Assembly: GCF_014696625.1 (NCBI RefSeq)
Contig: NZ_JACJQL010000014.1
Coordinates: forward strand, 62,001 to 126,000
Source: Nostoc parmelioides FACHB-3921
GTDB taxonomy: Bacteria; Cyanobacteriota; Cyanobacteriia; Cyanobacteriales; Nostocaceae
DNA: 64,000 nucleotides
Direction: 5' to 3'
A program made the translations under genes and the position numbers. Positions 27,142 through 36,786 of the stretch are shown here, piece after piece. The notes beneath the pieces were generated by a model. That model was not told where the DNA came from. It saw only the letters and a list, made by a program, of their open reading frames with translations, and did not search any database. How positions within the stretch are numbered: the first letter of the stretch is position 1; every line of letters starts with the position of its first letter.

Positions 27142-28617
27142 ATGACATTCTGGTTTCTCCTCCTATTGGGAATAGCTACTTATTTGATGGTGCAGCGCAG
27201 TGTTGCTAACATCACCAAGACACCCATCTGGCTGTTATGGCTGGTGTTGATGACACCTGCGTTGGTTTTAACTGGATGGACACTAGTTTATGGGGTAAAA
27301 CAACCGCCGCCGCCAGCACTGATATTTTGGCCGTCAATTCTCTGCCTTTTGTTATACTGGCTCTTGTTTCAGTGGGGACGGCAATTGCCAAGGGAGACAC
27401 AAACTGCACCCCAATCCACAGAATCACAATCGGCTAATCATCCTACCGCAGAACCAGTGCCTGTACGTCCCATTGAACCCACGGAAGAAACCCAGCTGCG
27501 AAACTGTTTTCCCTGGTCTATTTACTACGTCCAAAACATTGAGTATAGACCCCAGGCGGTGATTTGCCGAGGGCAGTTGCGAACTACACCAACTCAAGCT
27601 TACCAGCAGATTAGAGCTAACATTGAAGCTCAATTTGGCGATCGCTTCTTGCTCATCTTTCAAGAAGGTTTTAATGGTAAGCCGTTCTTCGTATTGGTTC
27701 CCAACACCCAAGCTGCTAAAGCCAATACGAGAAAATCTGAACAACTAACACGCCCAGGATTGGCTTTATTGCTGTTAGTAGCTACTTTAGTAACAACCAC
27801 CTTAGTAGGTGTAAAAATCGCCGGTATTGACCCTACAAGGCTACAATCTGACCCGAAACTACTTTTACAGGGATTACCCTATGCTTTAGCTTTAATGACT
27901 ATCTTGGGTATCCATGAGATGGGTCATTACCTGACAGCTAGATTTTATAAAATTCGCTCGACCCTGCCCTACTTTATCCCTATACCTTTTTTCTTGGGAA
28001 CTTTTGGTGCATTTATTCAAATGCGGAGTCCAATTCCCAACCGTAAGGCTTTATTTGATGTTGGTATTGCTGGGCCTCTAGCTGGGTTTATCGCTACATT
28101 ACCCCTAGTTATTTGGGGTTTGGCTCATTCAGATTTGGTTCCCTTGACTGAAAACACTGGTTTGTTAAACCCTGACGCACTGAATCCTAAATATTCAATT
28201 CTTGTGGCGTTACTAGCTAAATTAGCTTTAGGAAGTGCCTTAACAGCAAAATTAGCGATTGACTTACACCCAGTCGCAGTGGCTGGTTTTTTGGGATTAA
28301 TTGTCACAGCATTAAACCTTATGCCCGTGGGACAATTAGATGGTGGTCATATTGTCCATGCGATGTTTGGGCAAAGAACGGCTATGTTTATCGGTCAAAT
28401 TGCCCGCCTGTTGCTGTTGTTGCTATCTTTAGTTCAATCTGAATTTTTCGTATGGGCAATTATCTTATTGTTCATTCCCTTAGTCGATGAACCAGCTTTA
28501 AATGATGTGACTGAACTGGATACCAAGCGCGATATTTTAGGTTTGTTGGCAATGGCTTTATTGGTGATAATTGTGTTGCCAATGCCAGAGGCGATCGCTA
28601 ATTTATTACAAATCTAA
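27142..28617 (+). CDS. Site-2 protease-type membrane metalloprotease (M50, EGY-like)
   Basis: Start at ATG 27142 (MTFWFLLLLGIATYLM), 491 residues; the longer frame from 26935 opens in what looks like non-coding leader. There are two N-terminal membrane helices, a soluble domain, then a multi-helix core with the zinc motif HEMGH (His258-Glu259-His262) and the third ligand Asp400 in GQLDGGH. The FGAFIQMRSP segment and the long N-terminal domain resemble the EGY proteins of plastids and their cyanobacterial homologues. They are intramembrane proteases cutting transmembrane segments of regulators. The substrate is unknown. Confidence 0.9.
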   Translation: MTFWFLLLLGIATYLMVQRSVANITKTPIWLLWLVLMTPALVLTGWTLVYGVKQPPPPALIFWPSILCLLLYWLLFQWGRQLPRETQTAPQSTESQSANHPTAEPVPVRPIEPTEETQLRNCFPWSIYYVQNIEYRPQAVICRGQLRTTPTQAYQQIRANIEAQFGDRFLLIFQEGFNGKPFFVLVPNTQAAKANTRKSEQLTRPGLALLLLVATLVTTTLVGVKIAGIDPTRLQSDPKLLLQGLPYALALMTILGIHEMGHYLTARFYKIRSTLPYFIPIPFFLGTFGAFIQMRSPIPNRKALFDVGIAGPLAGFIATLPLVIWGLAHSDLVPLTENTGLLNPDALNPKYSILVALLAKLALGSALTAKLAIDLHPVAVAGFLGLIVTALNLMPVGQLDGGHIVHAMFGQRTAMFIGQIARLLLLLLSLVQSEFFVWAIILLFIPLVDEPALNDVTELDTKRDILGLLAMALLVIIVLPMPEAIANLLQI

Positions 28618-28678
28618 ATATCACAAGGAATAATTTATTTTGCATATAAAGCAAGTTAGTAGTGAGAACTTTAATTTT

Positions 28679-28760
28679 TGACATACTCCCCCGAATCTAC
28701 TTCTCTACGAGACGCTGCGCGGACGCTAGATTTGGGGGATTCTAGGCTCAAAGAGCGATT
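28679..28760. mobile_element. Hairpin with TGACATACTCCC, possible IS200/IS605-type end remnant
   Basis: TCCCCCGAATCTA (28687-28699) pairs with TAGATTTGGGGGA (28727-28739) across a loop holding CTACGAGACGCTGCGCGGACGC. It is preceded by TGACATACTCCC, also present at 14734. Subterminal hairpins after such a motif occur at IS200/IS605 ends, but no transposase is present, so this is only a suggestion. Confidence 0.4.
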
Positions 28761-28849
28761 GCATTCCTATGAGTTTTAAAGTCTCAAAACTAGAGAATAT
28801 CAAACCTATCGGTTCAATCCGATACTAGTTTCCAGAACCAATCACGACG

Positions 28850-28895
28850 ACTGTTAGAAATCGCGTCTCTTTTGTACAGACGCGATTAATCGCTT
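28850..28895. repeat. Hairpin repeat (AATCGCGTCT...AGACGCGATT)
   Basis: AAATCGCGTCTCTTTTGTACAGACGCGATT forms a 10-bp stem. A related piece (AGACGCGATAAATCGCGTCT) is at about 49413-49432. It lies downstream of the convergent DUF177 gene and could serve as a transcription end. Confidence 0.65.
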
Positions 28896-28911
28896 CTATG
28901 GGAAAATATTA

Positions 28912-29421
28912 CTATCCAGGTAAATGTTTTTTCAGTGCCTTCAACCCAGACCAACGATTATCAATTCCTTGATCTGAACTTTCAGCGCTATTATCAGTTA
29001 AAATGCCCGGACAATTAATTTCACATAATTGGCGTTGTGGCAACGCTAAACACATTTGTTCATACAACCATTCGCTGGGATAAAAATAACCATTAGGCGA
29101 TAAGGTCTCTAGCAAATCTTCCATCGCTACTTCCCGTTCTAAGGGTAAGTTTTGCTCTTGCTCGACAGCCTCATCCAACCAAATAACTTCTTGAGTATCT
29201 ACGGCTAAACGCTGATTGTACTGCTGTAAGCAGCGATTGCAGGTACAAGTAATAATTGCTTCGGCCTGTGCTGAAACTTGCAGGTAATTACCATGATGCT
29301 GTACGCGGACGAGGCCACGTACAGGTGTCAAAGTCTCCAACCCTGGCAGAAACTCTTTAACTTGAACTTCCTCTGTCCGCTCCGGGGCTTTAGTTAGCTG
29401 CGGAATAAAGATTGCGTCCAT
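28912..29421 (-). CDS. YceD/DUF177 family protein
   Basis: 169 residues. A beta-rich N-terminal part (LTPVRGLVRVQHHGNYLQVSAQAEAIITCTCNRCLQQ) contains the C-x-R-C-type motif of DUF177/YceD. That is followed by the conserved DLLE...NGYFYPSEWLYEQMCLALP segment. Homologues in bacteria and plastids take part in 23S rRNA accumulation and often sit beside rpmF. Here it lies downstream of the yidC-jag operon on the same strand, 163 bases away. Confidence 0.85.
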   Translation of the reverse strand: MDAIFIPQLTKAPERTEEVQVKEFLPGLETLTPVRGLVRVQHHGNYLQVSAQAEAIITCTCNRCLQQYNQRLAVDTQEVIWLDEAVEQEQNLPLEREVAMEDLLETLSPNGYFYPSEWLYEQMCLALPQRQLCEINCPGILTDNSAESSDQGIDNRWSGLKALKKHLPG

Positions 29422-29584
29422 AGGATCTGTAAAACATCATTACAAGAATTTATGTCAATTATCAGCAATTCTGCTGATAATCCATTTTTAGTTTAGCTTT
29501 TAGGAAGAATAAATATGCAGACTGGGGATTGGGGACTAGGTAAAATATGTATTTTCTAACCTCTAGCCTCTAAATTCTAGCCTC

Positions 29585-30103
29585 TCATAATTCATTCACA
29601 GCCGGACGCACAACTAAATGACGATGGGGTTCTTTACCACGGCTAAAGGTTTCTAAATCGCCAAAGTCTTTTAGGAAAGTGTGTACTAAACGCCGTTCCG
29701 CAGAACTGAGGGATTTAATCTCCACTTCTTGACCTGTAGAACGTACCTGCTCGGCGGCTGTTTCTGCGATTTCTTGAATTTCGGCTTGTCTTTTAACCCT
29801 ATAACCGTTCAATTCTACTGTGTAGGAAGCTTGTCCTTCCTGGGGTTGATTGATATTGAGAGTGGAATTAACTAAATACTGAATTGCATCTAATACAGAG
29901 CCATCAGCACCAATTAAAGTTTGAACTTGCTGTGGGTTTAAATTGGTTTCGTCAATCGTCAACCAGTAGCCATCTGTTTCTTGGGAATCTTCGTTGTGAG
30001 ATTGAGCAGTTTCTACACTACCGTGAATCTCAGCTGATACCCCAGTGAGTTCCAGCAGTGATTGTAACCACTGCTGACCTCGCTGCATGGGATTGTTGCT
30101 CAT
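29585..30103 (-). CDS. Jag/KhpB-type KH-R3H RNA-binding protein
   Basis: 172 residues. A KH-like domain (GADGSVLDAIQYLVNSTLN) and a C-terminal R3H domain (SSAERRLVHTFLKDFGDLETFSRGKEPHRHLVVRP) match the Jag/KhpB architecture, without the extra Jag-N domain. Such proteins bind RNA and influence cell division and envelope growth. The stop of yidC is 3 bases upstream of its start, so the two are cotranscribed, as in most bacteria. Confidence 0.92.
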   Translation of the reverse strand: MSNNPMQRGQQWLQSLLELTGVSAEIHGSVETAQSHNEDSQETDGYWLTIDETNLNPQQVQTLIGADGSVLDAIQYLVNSTLNINQPQEGQASYTVELNGYRVKRQAEIQEIAETAAEQVRSTGQEVEIKSLSSAERRLVHTFLKDFGDLETFSRGKEPHRHLVVRPAVNEL

Positions 30104-30106
30104 TTA

Positions 30107-31249
30107 TCAACCTGTGGTCTTTTTCTTGGAACTTTTTGGCTCAAAAGGTAATGTCTTTTGTTCAGCCACCGCTTGTTTTTCCTGAGTTTCTACAATTTTT
30201 TGTATTTCCTCTGGTAAAGGTTCACGGGAGAGGATATAGGTTTGTAAGGTTTGGAAAACGTTACCAATCACCATGTACATGAGTACACCAGCCGGCAGAG
30301 GGAAAAACAAAAACATCCCAGAAAAGATTACAGGAGTAATTTTGTTGACCGTATCCTGTTGGGGATTCCCACCGCTAGAATTTTGCCCAGAAAGCATTTG
30401 GCTAAAGTAAAGGCTGATACCAAAGAAGACGATCATTCCCACGATATCCCAGTGGATGGTGTTATCGGGGTCGATTGCGCCTACTCTACCTAAAGCATCA
30501 ATGAATAAAAATCCTTTATCTGCCGCTAATCCGGGAATTGTACCCTGAATGGTGACATCTCCTGGCTGTAAGGCTTCTATATTACCCTCGGCATCGATTT
30601 TAATTCGATCTTCACCCTTGGTAATTTTCCATTCAGGCGACAGTTTACTCTCTGGGTGTTCGGCCAATAAAACTGGGAATGGTTTACCGTCAAGGGTCTG
30701 ATATTGAATTTTAGTTTTTTCGCCTACCGCTAACTTATTACCACCAGGGAGGATGGCTGTAACTTTGGTATGCTCCCCGTCTGCAATGTAAATATTTTGG
30801 GGGGGAGTGGCGAACGCTTGGGGTTGGATGCGTTCGATTTGCTCAGAGGGGAAGATTTGCAGGTTAACAGAGTAATTAACTCCAGCAAATGGTGAACCCC
30901 GCAAGGTGGCAAACAAAGCTAACAGGACTGGCATTTGCAGCAGTAACGGTAAACATCCGGCTAAGGGGTTGCCAAACTCCTTCTGGACGTTCATCATTTC
31001 TTCTTGCTGCTTCTGCGGGTCATCCTTATAGCGCTCTTTAATTTCTGCCATCCGCTTTTGCATTAGGGGTTGCACAATTCGCATTTTCCGCATATTGCGA
31101 ATTTGACCAGCACTCAGGGGATAGAGCGCAAAGCGGATTATCAATGTTAAGGCAACGATCGCCAATCCATAGCTCGGCACAACGCTATAGAAAAAGTCTA
31201 TGATCGGCAACATTACGTTGTTCGAGAGAAACCCGATACCAAAATCCAT
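30107..31249 (-). CDS. yidC: YidC/Oxa1/Alb3 membrane protein insertase
   Basis: 380 residues. It begins with a short N-terminal helix region, then the conserved first core helix ([31 protein letters not shown]) with the Arg of the hydrophilic groove. A long cytoplasmic/lumenal insert (about 115-245) follows, with [24 protein letters not shown] at its start. The final membrane helices have a basic C-terminal tail (SSKKKTTG). It inserts thylakoid and plasma-membrane proteins with or without Sec. The large insert between helices is a known feature of cyanobacterial YidC. Confidence 0.96.
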   Translation of the reverse strand: MDFGIGFLSNNVMLPIIDFFYSVVPSYGLAIVALTLIIRFALYPLSAGQIRNMRKMRIVQPLMQKRMAEIKERYKDDPQKQQEEMMNVQKEFGNPLAGCLPLLLQMPVLLALFATLRGSPFAGVNYSVNLQIFPSEQIERIQPQAFATPPQNIYIADGEHTKVTAILPGGNKLAVGEKTKIQYQTLDGKPFPVLLAEHPESKLSPEWKITKGEDRIKIDAEGNIEALQPGDVTIQGTIPGLAADKGFLFIDALGRVGAIDPDNTIHWDIVGMIVFFGISLYFSQMLSGQNSSGGNPQQDTVNKITPVIFSGMFLFFPLPAGVLMYMVIGNVFQTLQTYILSREPLPEEIQKIVETQEKQAVAEQKTLPFEPKSSKKKTTG

Positions 31250-31455
31250 TATTCTGAATTCAACCTGAGGTACTGTAAACTGAACTGAATCTAATTTATC
31301 TAAATCGGGATGACTATGCGACTATCTTCTGCTACGGATAGCCGCACAAGATGATAAATGGGGAGTAGTGAGTAGTGTTTGGTAATGGGGAATTTTCTGA
31401 ATTTTTTATTTTATATAAGCAAATCTTCTATTCCCTACTCCCCACTCCCTATTCC
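31250..31455. repeat. yidC upstream spacer with CCCTACTCC-type repeats
   Basis: About 206 bases between yidC and the PH-domain gene. GGGGAGTAGTGAGTAG near 31360 is complementary in part to CCCTACTCCCCACTCCC at 31432-31450, so a large hairpin may form in this transcript. Similar CCCACTCCC tracts occur elsewhere in the window. Confidence 0.5.
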
Positions 31456-31839
31456 CTACTTCGCAGTATATTGAGGATTTCTGGCAGCAATTTTTTCATT
31501 AATGTAGTCATAAACTTCGCGGAAATTGGGAACAGCCCGCAATTCTAAACGACTACCGTTTCTTAAAGTAACTACCATATCTCCCCAAATCCCAAGACCA
31601 CGGGGAACTTTGACTATCTTGGTAATTTCTGAATAAATTACATCCGAGCGATCGCGTCCCATCCAACCACCCATCACAGATATTCTGCGATCGGTGATGC
31701 GGTAGCGTAACCATAATGCTCTCACAATTGCTCCAACTGCTAAGGGAATACCTACAACAGTTAGCCCAACTAGTATATTCAAAATTAGATCCCCAATGTG
31801 GGGGCCGCCTTCATAATAAACTTCTTCACGAATGCCCAT
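31456..31839 (-). CDS. PH domain-containing membrane protein
   Basis: 127 residues. Residues 15-45 contain a hydrophobic helix (IGDLILNILVGLTVVGIPLAVGAIVRAL). After that comes a bacterial PH-like domain (YRITDRRISVMGGWMGRDRSDVIYSEITKIVKVPRGLGIWGDMVVTLRNG). Its start overlaps the end of rnpA by 14 bases, placing it inside the rpmH-rnpA-yidC operon, an arrangement typical for cyanobacteria. Role not established. Confidence 0.85.
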   Translation of the reverse strand: MGIREEVYYEGGPHIGDLILNILVGLTVVGIPLAVGAIVRALWLRYRITDRRISVMGGWMGRDRSDVIYSEITKIVKVPRGLGIWGDMVVTLRNGSRLELRAVPNFREVYDYINEKIAARNPQYTAK

Positions 31840-32248
31840 GTAATACCTCAGTTTGTGCCAACAACTGCTCTAATTCTTGCAGAAATTGCTGGCTTCCGCA
31901 CTTACTTTCTGCGGCTGTTGGCTTCACAATTACTACTAATTTCCACCCTGGTGCTAATCTAGGCAATAATTGCTGCATAGCAGCCGTAATTTGCCGTTTT
32001 ATGCGGTTACGCACTACCGCTCGCTTACTAACTTTGGTACTAATCGAGACACCAATCAGCGTACTAGGTATATTTTGTACTTCATCTACTGGTTGGGTTT
32101 GAGTGGCAGTATCCAAAGAAGACTTTCTGGCAGATGACGGTTTTAATGCTCGCAATGTGAAATGTGAGCTGTTTCGTCTCAGCCCTTCTCGGAAAACTGC
32201 CTGAAAATCATGCCGGGATTTTAATCGATTTGCTTTGGGCAATGCCAC
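31826..32248 (-). CDS. rnpA: Ribonuclease P protein component
   Basis: 140 residues. It begins MALPKANRLKSRHDFQAVFREG and has the RNR signature (KVSKRAVVRNRIKRQITAAM) that contacts the RNA subunit. It helps the RNA component to process the 5' ends of tRNA precursors. An insert around residues 40-65 lengthens it compared with Escherichia coli (119 residues). It follows rpmH and overlaps the PH-domain gene. Confidence 0.96.
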   Translation of the reverse strand: MALPKANRLKSRHDFQAVFREGLRRNSSHFTLRALKPSSARKSSLDTATQTQPVDEVQNIPSTLIGVSISTKVSKRAVVRNRIKRQITAAMQQLLPRLAPGWKLVVIVKPTAAESKCGSQQFLQELEQLLAQTEVLHGHS

Positions 32249-32273
32249 AGCTATTCTTTGCGCCTAAAATACC

Positions 32274-32408
32274 CTACACGCTCAAACGATGACGACCTCT
32301 CTTTCTTCTGGCTCTGATGACGTTTCTGCCATCTGGAGTCCGCATTCTGGCACGGAACCCAGAAGTTCTTTTTCTCTTACGGTTTGTCCCACCGAGCGTT
32401 CTCTGCAT
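32274..32408 (-). CDS. rpmH: 50S ribosomal protein L34
   Basis: A 44-residue frame read directly from the minus strand: ATG 32408 to TAG 32274-32276. It starts [20 protein letters not shown] and ends [13 protein letters not shown], very basic and characteristic of L34. It heads the rpmH-rnpA-PH-yidC-jag operon, with rnpA starting 25 bases downstream. Confidence 0.97.
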   Translation of the reverse strand: MQRTLGGTNRKRKRTSGFRARMRTPDGRNVIRARRKRGRHRLSV

Positions 32409-32554
32409 ACTTTTGTCCTCTTAGACGATTTTTTATAAAAAATCACAATCTATTATCTTATCACTGTGGATAGCTAATAGTCTATAAAGAAGTAATTAGG
32501 GAGCAGTGGTTGCTGAGTAAGCATTTCTCCCTTAACTGCCTCTATACCTCTCAA

Positions 32555-33067
32555 TTAATTGATGCTTAAAATCCAAGTTCCCAAGTATCGTAGTAAGGGG
32601 ACATCTCCAGGTGAGAGAATTTGACAATTGAAGTAAAAAGTTCCACCAAATGCTGGGTTACGTACATTGGAAAGGACTAACTCTACTCTGCTACCTGCTG
32701 GTACTGGCTCTTCGGGGAAAATCTCCAACAGGCGACCTTCTCTATCCCATTTCACTTCGGATACAGGAACTTTTTTGCCTCCCACTCTGATTTCAATATC
32801 TTTGGTGTCAAAACTTCCTTTATAGTAATCTGGGTAGGTAATGGCAAATTGAGCAGCTGCCAATTTCATTTTCTGGGCAGGAATCCTTAATATATATCTA
32901 TCCCAGCTATTGCTCTGCCCACCAAAATCTAAACGAAAGGGTAGCTGATTTTCGCTTTTAACACCACTAAACAATGTAAATCCAGGTAGACTTTGTGCCG
33001 AGGTAATAGTTGGTAAGCCGGCTATTACACAACTAGTCACGGCTAAAGCTGAAAGTAAACGTTTCAT
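32555..33067 (-). CDS. DUF2808-type exported protein
   Basis: 170 residues with a signal peptide (about 1-24, ending TSAQS). The mature part (RYILRIPAQKMKLAAAQFAITYPDYYKGSFDTKDIEIRVGGKKV; RVELVLSNVRNPAFGGTFYFNCQI) matches the cyanobacterial DUF2808 family of periplasmic proteins of unknown function. Single gene, with its promoter in the large gap to pntA. Confidence 0.8.
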   Translation of the reverse strand: MKRLLSALAVTSCVIAGLPTITSAQSLPGFTLFSGVKSENQLPFRLDFGGQSNSWDRYILRIPAQKMKLAAAQFAITYPDYYKGSFDTKDIEIRVGGKKVPVSEVKWDREGRLLEIFPEEPVPAGSRVELVLSNVRNPAFGGTFYFNCQILSPGDVPLLRYLGTWILSIN

Positions 33068-33799
33068 AATTAAGGCTCCTCCACCAAGTTAATTTTATAG
33101 ATATCACGAGACTTACGCATAAAAGCACTCAATCAAGGTTTTACGTAAGGTTTCTGTCATTTTTGCTTTATGTGATACACTTTAGACGTTCGGTGGAGGC
33201 AAAAAGTGCCATTTTTTCTGAAATCACAACTGTTGGTAAAAATACTAGTACTTAAAGTAAATAGAAACACACTTAATAAGTGATTTTGTTTCTAAATATG
33301 TACAAGTGTATCTTAATTTAGGTTGTTTGTTATAAAAATTGAGCTATCTAATTAGCGATCGCCTGTTAAGTTGAGATAGATTGGTAAAAATCAGCTTGCA
33401 TCATATCAATAACCATTCAAAAAATAACTAAACATTTGTTAGAAAATAATCAAGCTAGAAAAAATATAAGTTTGCTGAATATTGCGGTATGTAAGAGAAA
33501 AGAGACATAAAGATTTTGCAATCCCGAAAATAAGCTAAAGAGAAGGATAAAACTTGGGGTATCAAAATAGAATTTGCAATATGTAAGCGATTGGCAACTA
33601 TCAGCAAATTGGAAATTTGCCAGATGCTCAGAAAAGCTTTGTCTGTTGCATCACCACAGTCAAGGGGAACGCTCAAGTTTCAATCAAAAAGGAAAATCAA
33701 TTTTTCATAGCTCGGAGTAAGAGCCATGATTTAGTGACATTCCTCATAAGCAAAGTTGCAGACTTTGCAGAGATTAGGTATTTATCTTCAGGAGATTTC
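33068..33799. promoter_or_regulatory. Large divergent intergenic region upstream of pntA
   Basis: 732 bases without a convincing gene, between the DUF2808 gene (minus) and pntA (plus). Frames at 33455-33676 and the pntA upstream extension lack product character. It probably contains both promoters and a long pntA leader. The pntA ribosome site AGGAG is at 33790-33794. No repeats were recognised apart from a lone HIP1 site and ACTTACGCA at 33111. Confidence 0.4.
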
Positions 33800-34969
33800 A
33801 TGAGAATAGCAGTTGCTAAAGAAATTGAAGTTTGTGAACGACGTGTAGCCTTAAATCCTGACACTGTTGCCCGATTGGTAAAACAAGGTTTAGAGGTTTG
33901 GGTAGAAGCAGGTGCAGGAGAGCGATCATTTTTTGATGATGCTGCCTATGTAGCAGCAGGAGCGACAATTGTTAGCGATTCCGGTAAATTATGGGGCGAA
34001 ACAGATGTTTTGTTGAAAGTTAGCCCACCGCAAGAACGCGAAGATGGACGCTTAGAAATTGATTTATTAAGGGAAGGTGCTGTTTTAATTAGCTTCCTGA
34101 ATCCCTTGGGCAATCCTGTAGTGGCGCAACAACTGGTGAATCGTAAAGTCACAGCCTTGAGTATGGAACTGATCCCCAGAACTACAAGGGCGCAATCGAT
34201 GGATGCTTTATCTTCACAAGCGTCACTGGCGGGTTATAAAGCGGTATTAATTGCGGCGGCGGCGTTACCCAAGTATTTCCCCATGTTGACAACAGCCGCA
34301 GGGACAATTGCCCCAGCTAAAGTATTTATTATGGGTGCTGGTGTTGCAGGATTGCAAGCGATCGCCACCGCCAGACGTTTGGGCGCAGTCGTAGAAGCCT
34401 TTGATATTCGTCCGGCTGTAAAAGAAGAAGTGCAAAGCTTGGGGGCAAAATTCGTCGAAGTCAAACTCGAAGAAGAAACCACAGCCCAAGGTGGTTACGC
34501 CAAAGAAATTTCTGAAGCCAGCAAACAGCGCACTCAGGAAGTTGTGGCGGAACACGTCAAAAATTCTGATGTAGTAATTACAACTGCCCAAGTCCCAGGT
34601 AGAAAAGCACCACTGTTAGTTACAGCAGAAATGGTTGCACAAATGAAACCCGGTTCAGTGATTGTAGATTTAGCGGCTGAACAAGGTGGTAACTGTGCTT
34701 GTACTGATCCTGGTAAAGATATTGTTTGGAATGGGGTGACAATTATCGGCCCGATTAATCTCCCTTCATCAATGCCAGTTCATGCCAGCCAACTGTATTC
34801 CAAAAACCTCACATCTTTACTGCAACTACTAATTAAAGATAAAGCGTTACAAGTAGATTTTACAGACGACATCATTGATGCTGCTTGCATTACCCATGCA
34901 GGGGAAATTCGCAATCAACGCGTCAAGGATGCGTTACAAGCTTCGGCTACTCAACTAGTTAGAGATTAG
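33800..34969 (+). CDS. pntA: Proton-translocating NAD(P) transhydrogenase, alpha-1 subunit (domain I)
   Basis: Start at ATG 33800, preceded by AGGAG with good spacing; 389 residues. The frame extends 183 bases upstream without homology. Contents: MRIAVAKEIEVCERRVALNP start, conserved RAQSMDALSSQASLAGYKAV, NAD-binding VFIMGAGVAGLQAIATARRLGA and a DLAAEQGGNC block. This is the soluble NAD(H)-binding domain I. With the two next genes it forms a three-subunit transhydrogenase that uses the proton gradient to reduce NADP+ from NADH. Confidence 0.95.
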   Translation: MRIAVAKEIEVCERRVALNPDTVARLVKQGLEVWVEAGAGERSFFDDAAYVAAGATIVSDSGKLWGETDVLLKVSPPQEREDGRLEIDLLREGAVLISFLNPLGNPVVAQQLVNRKVTALSMELIPRTTRAQSMDALSSQASLAGYKAVLIAAAALPKYFPMLTTAAGTIAPAKVFIMGAGVAGLQAIATARRLGAVVEAFDIRPAVKEEVQSLGAKFVEVKLEEETTAQGGYAKEISEASKQRTQEVVAEHVKNSDVVITTAQVPGRKAPLLVTAEMVAQMKPGSVIVDLAAEQGGNCACTDPGKDIVWNGVTIIGPINLPSSMPVHASQLYSKNLTSLLQLLIKDKALQVDFTDDIIDAACITHAGEIRNQRVKDALQASATQLVRD

Positions 34970-35008
34970 AGACTTGAGACTAGCCTCTCAATAATTAAGG
35001 AGTTTTAA

Positions 35009-35302
35009 ATGACAGAGGCATTAATTGCAGCTTTGTTTGTATTTGTGTTGGCATCATTCATAGGTTTTGAAGTCATCAACAAAATACCACCCACTCTACA
35101 TACACCCCTAATGTCAGGCTCAAATGCAATTTCTGGCATTGCTGTGATTGGGGCGATAGTAGCAGCCGGAGAAAGAAACACCAATTTATCCGTAATTCTG
35201 GGTTTGATTGCCGTGATTTTGGCGACAGTCAACGTAGTCGGTGGGTTTCTCGTTACCGATAGAATGTTGCAAATGTTCAAGAAAAAGGAGATTAAGGCGT
35301 GA
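35009..35302 (+). CDS. Transhydrogenase alpha-2 subunit (membrane part of PntA)
   Basis: 97 residues, three or four membrane helices (FVLASFIGFEVI; NAISGIAVIGAIVAAGE; ILGLIAVILATVNVVGGFLV), ending TDRMLQMFKKKE. It corresponds to the C-terminal membrane segment of Escherichia coli PntA encoded as a separate subunit, as is usual in cyanobacteria. Its last 4 bases overlap the start of pntB. Confidence 0.93.
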   Translation: MTEALIAALFVFVLASFIGFEVINKIPPTLHTPLMSGSNAISGIAVIGAIVAAGERNTNLSVILGLIAVILATVNVVGGFLVTDRMLQMFKKKEIKA

Positions 35303-36702
35303 GCGACTTTTTACCAACTGGAATACAGCTGACGTACTTAGTCGCTGCATCCTTATTTATTCTGGGGTTGAAAAAATTAGGTTCCCCAGCTACAGCGCGT
35401 AACGGAAATGTAGTTGCGGCTGTGGGGATGTTGTTGGCAATTGTTGCCACAATGTTAGATCAGCACGTCCTCAATTATGAAATGATTTTGTTAGGTTTAG
35501 CGATTGGTTCAGGTATTGGTGCGATCGCTGCCTACAAAGTCCAGATGACAGAAATGCCCCAAATGGTGGGTTTACTCAACGGTTTGGGCGGTGCAGCTTC
35601 GGCGTTAGTTGCTGTGGCTGAGTTTTGGCGGTTGCTGGATGCTGGCGCACCTGTACCCTTAGATGTCAACATTTCCATGTTGTTGGATGTGTTGATTGGT
35701 GGTGTCACCTTCACTGGTAGTTTCCTCGCCTTCGCCAAATTGCAAGGATTAATTAGCGGTTCGCCAATTACCTTTCCCTTGCAGCAACCATTTAACCTTT
35801 TGCTTTTGGGTGCGTATCTAGCAGGAAGTGCCTATTTAATCGTCACACCAGATAGCTTACCTGTATTCTTAGCAGTCGTTGCAGTCTCCCTAGTTTTGGG
35901 TGTGATGTTCGTCATCCCCATTGGTGGGGGCGATATGCCGGTGGTAATTTCGCTGTTGAACTCCTTGTCAGGTATCGCGGCGGCGGCGGCTGGTTTCGTG
36001 GTGATGAACAATATGTTAATCATCGCTGGTGCATTGGTGGGGGCTTCCGGTTTAATTTTGACGGAAATCATGTGTAAAGCCATGAACCGTTCCCTGTTCA
36101 GTGTCCTATTCAGCGCCTTTGGTTCAGGAAGCGCTACTGGTGGTGTTGGGGCTACTGGTGCAACAGATCAAAGCGTCCACAGCATCGATCCCGAAGAAGG
36201 CGCGATGATGTTGGGTTATGCCCGTTCTGTGGTGATTGTTCCTGGTTATGGGATGGCTGTAGCTCAAGCACAACATAGTGTGAGAGAGTTGGCAGACCAA
36301 TTAGAACGGATGGGCGTTGATGTTAAGTATGCCATTCACCCCGTTGCTGGGAGAATGCCCGGACACATGAACGTGTTGTTAGCCGAGGCAAATGTGCCAT
36401 ACACCCAGTTGTATGACATGGAAGATATTAACCCCCAATTTGAGCAAGCGGATGTGGCTTTAGTAATTGGGGCGAATGATGTAGTCAATCCGGCGGCGCG
36501 CAGTGATACCGCTAGCCCAATTTATGGGATGCCAATTTTGGAAGTAGATAGAGCGAAGCACACTATTGTAATTAAGCGCGGAATGAGCGCAGGTTTTGCC
36601 GGTGTAGATAATGAGTTGTTCTACAAAGATAAAACTACGATGCTTTTTGGTAGTGCGAAAGATATGGTGGCGAAGTTAGTTTCTGAAGTGAAGCAACTTT
36701 AG
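35299..36702 (+). CDS. pntB: NAD(P) transhydrogenase beta subunit
   Basis: 467 residues, starting at GTG 35299. The membrane domain II has about eight helices (residues 1-260), and the NADP(H)-binding domain III follows with VVIVPGYGMAVAQAQHSV and HPVAGRMPGHMNVLLAEA...ADVALVIGANDVVNPAAR. Together with PntA1 and PntA2 it couples proton flow to NADPH formation, useful for diazotrophic metabolism. Third gene of the pnt operon. Confidence 0.97.
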   Translation: MSDFLPTGIQLTYLVAASLFILGLKKLGSPATARNGNVVAAVGMLLAIVATMLDQHVLNYEMILLGLAIGSGIGAIAAYKVQMTEMPQMVGLLNGLGGAASALVAVAEFWRLLDAGAPVPLDVNISMLLDVLIGGVTFTGSFLAFAKLQGLISGSPITFPLQQPFNLLLLGAYLAGSAYLIVTPDSLPVFLAVVAVSLVLGVMFVIPIGGGDMPVVISLLNSLSGIAAAAAGFVVMNNMLIIAGALVGASGLILTEIMCKAMNRSLFSVLFSAFGSGSATGGVGATGATDQSVHSIDPEEGAMMLGYARSVVIVPGYGMAVAQAQHSVRELADQLERMGVDVKYAIHPVAGRMPGHMNVLLAEANVPYTQLYDMEDINPQFEQADVALVIGANDVVNPAARSDTASPIYGMPILEVDRAKHTIVIKRGMSAGFAGVDNELFYKDKTTMLFGSAKDMVAKLVSEVKQL

Positions 36703-36786
36703 GAAATTAACAATAATTTGGATGATTTACTTGCCTTGGAGGTGTGATGCTTCTGGGGCAAGTTTTTTTCACAGACTATTTCGAGG

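Noticed and set aside
33455..33799. Frames in the pntA upstream region, including the 61-residue extension of pntA
   Set aside because: No homology character; AGGAG precedes ATG 33800, which gives the standard PntA start.
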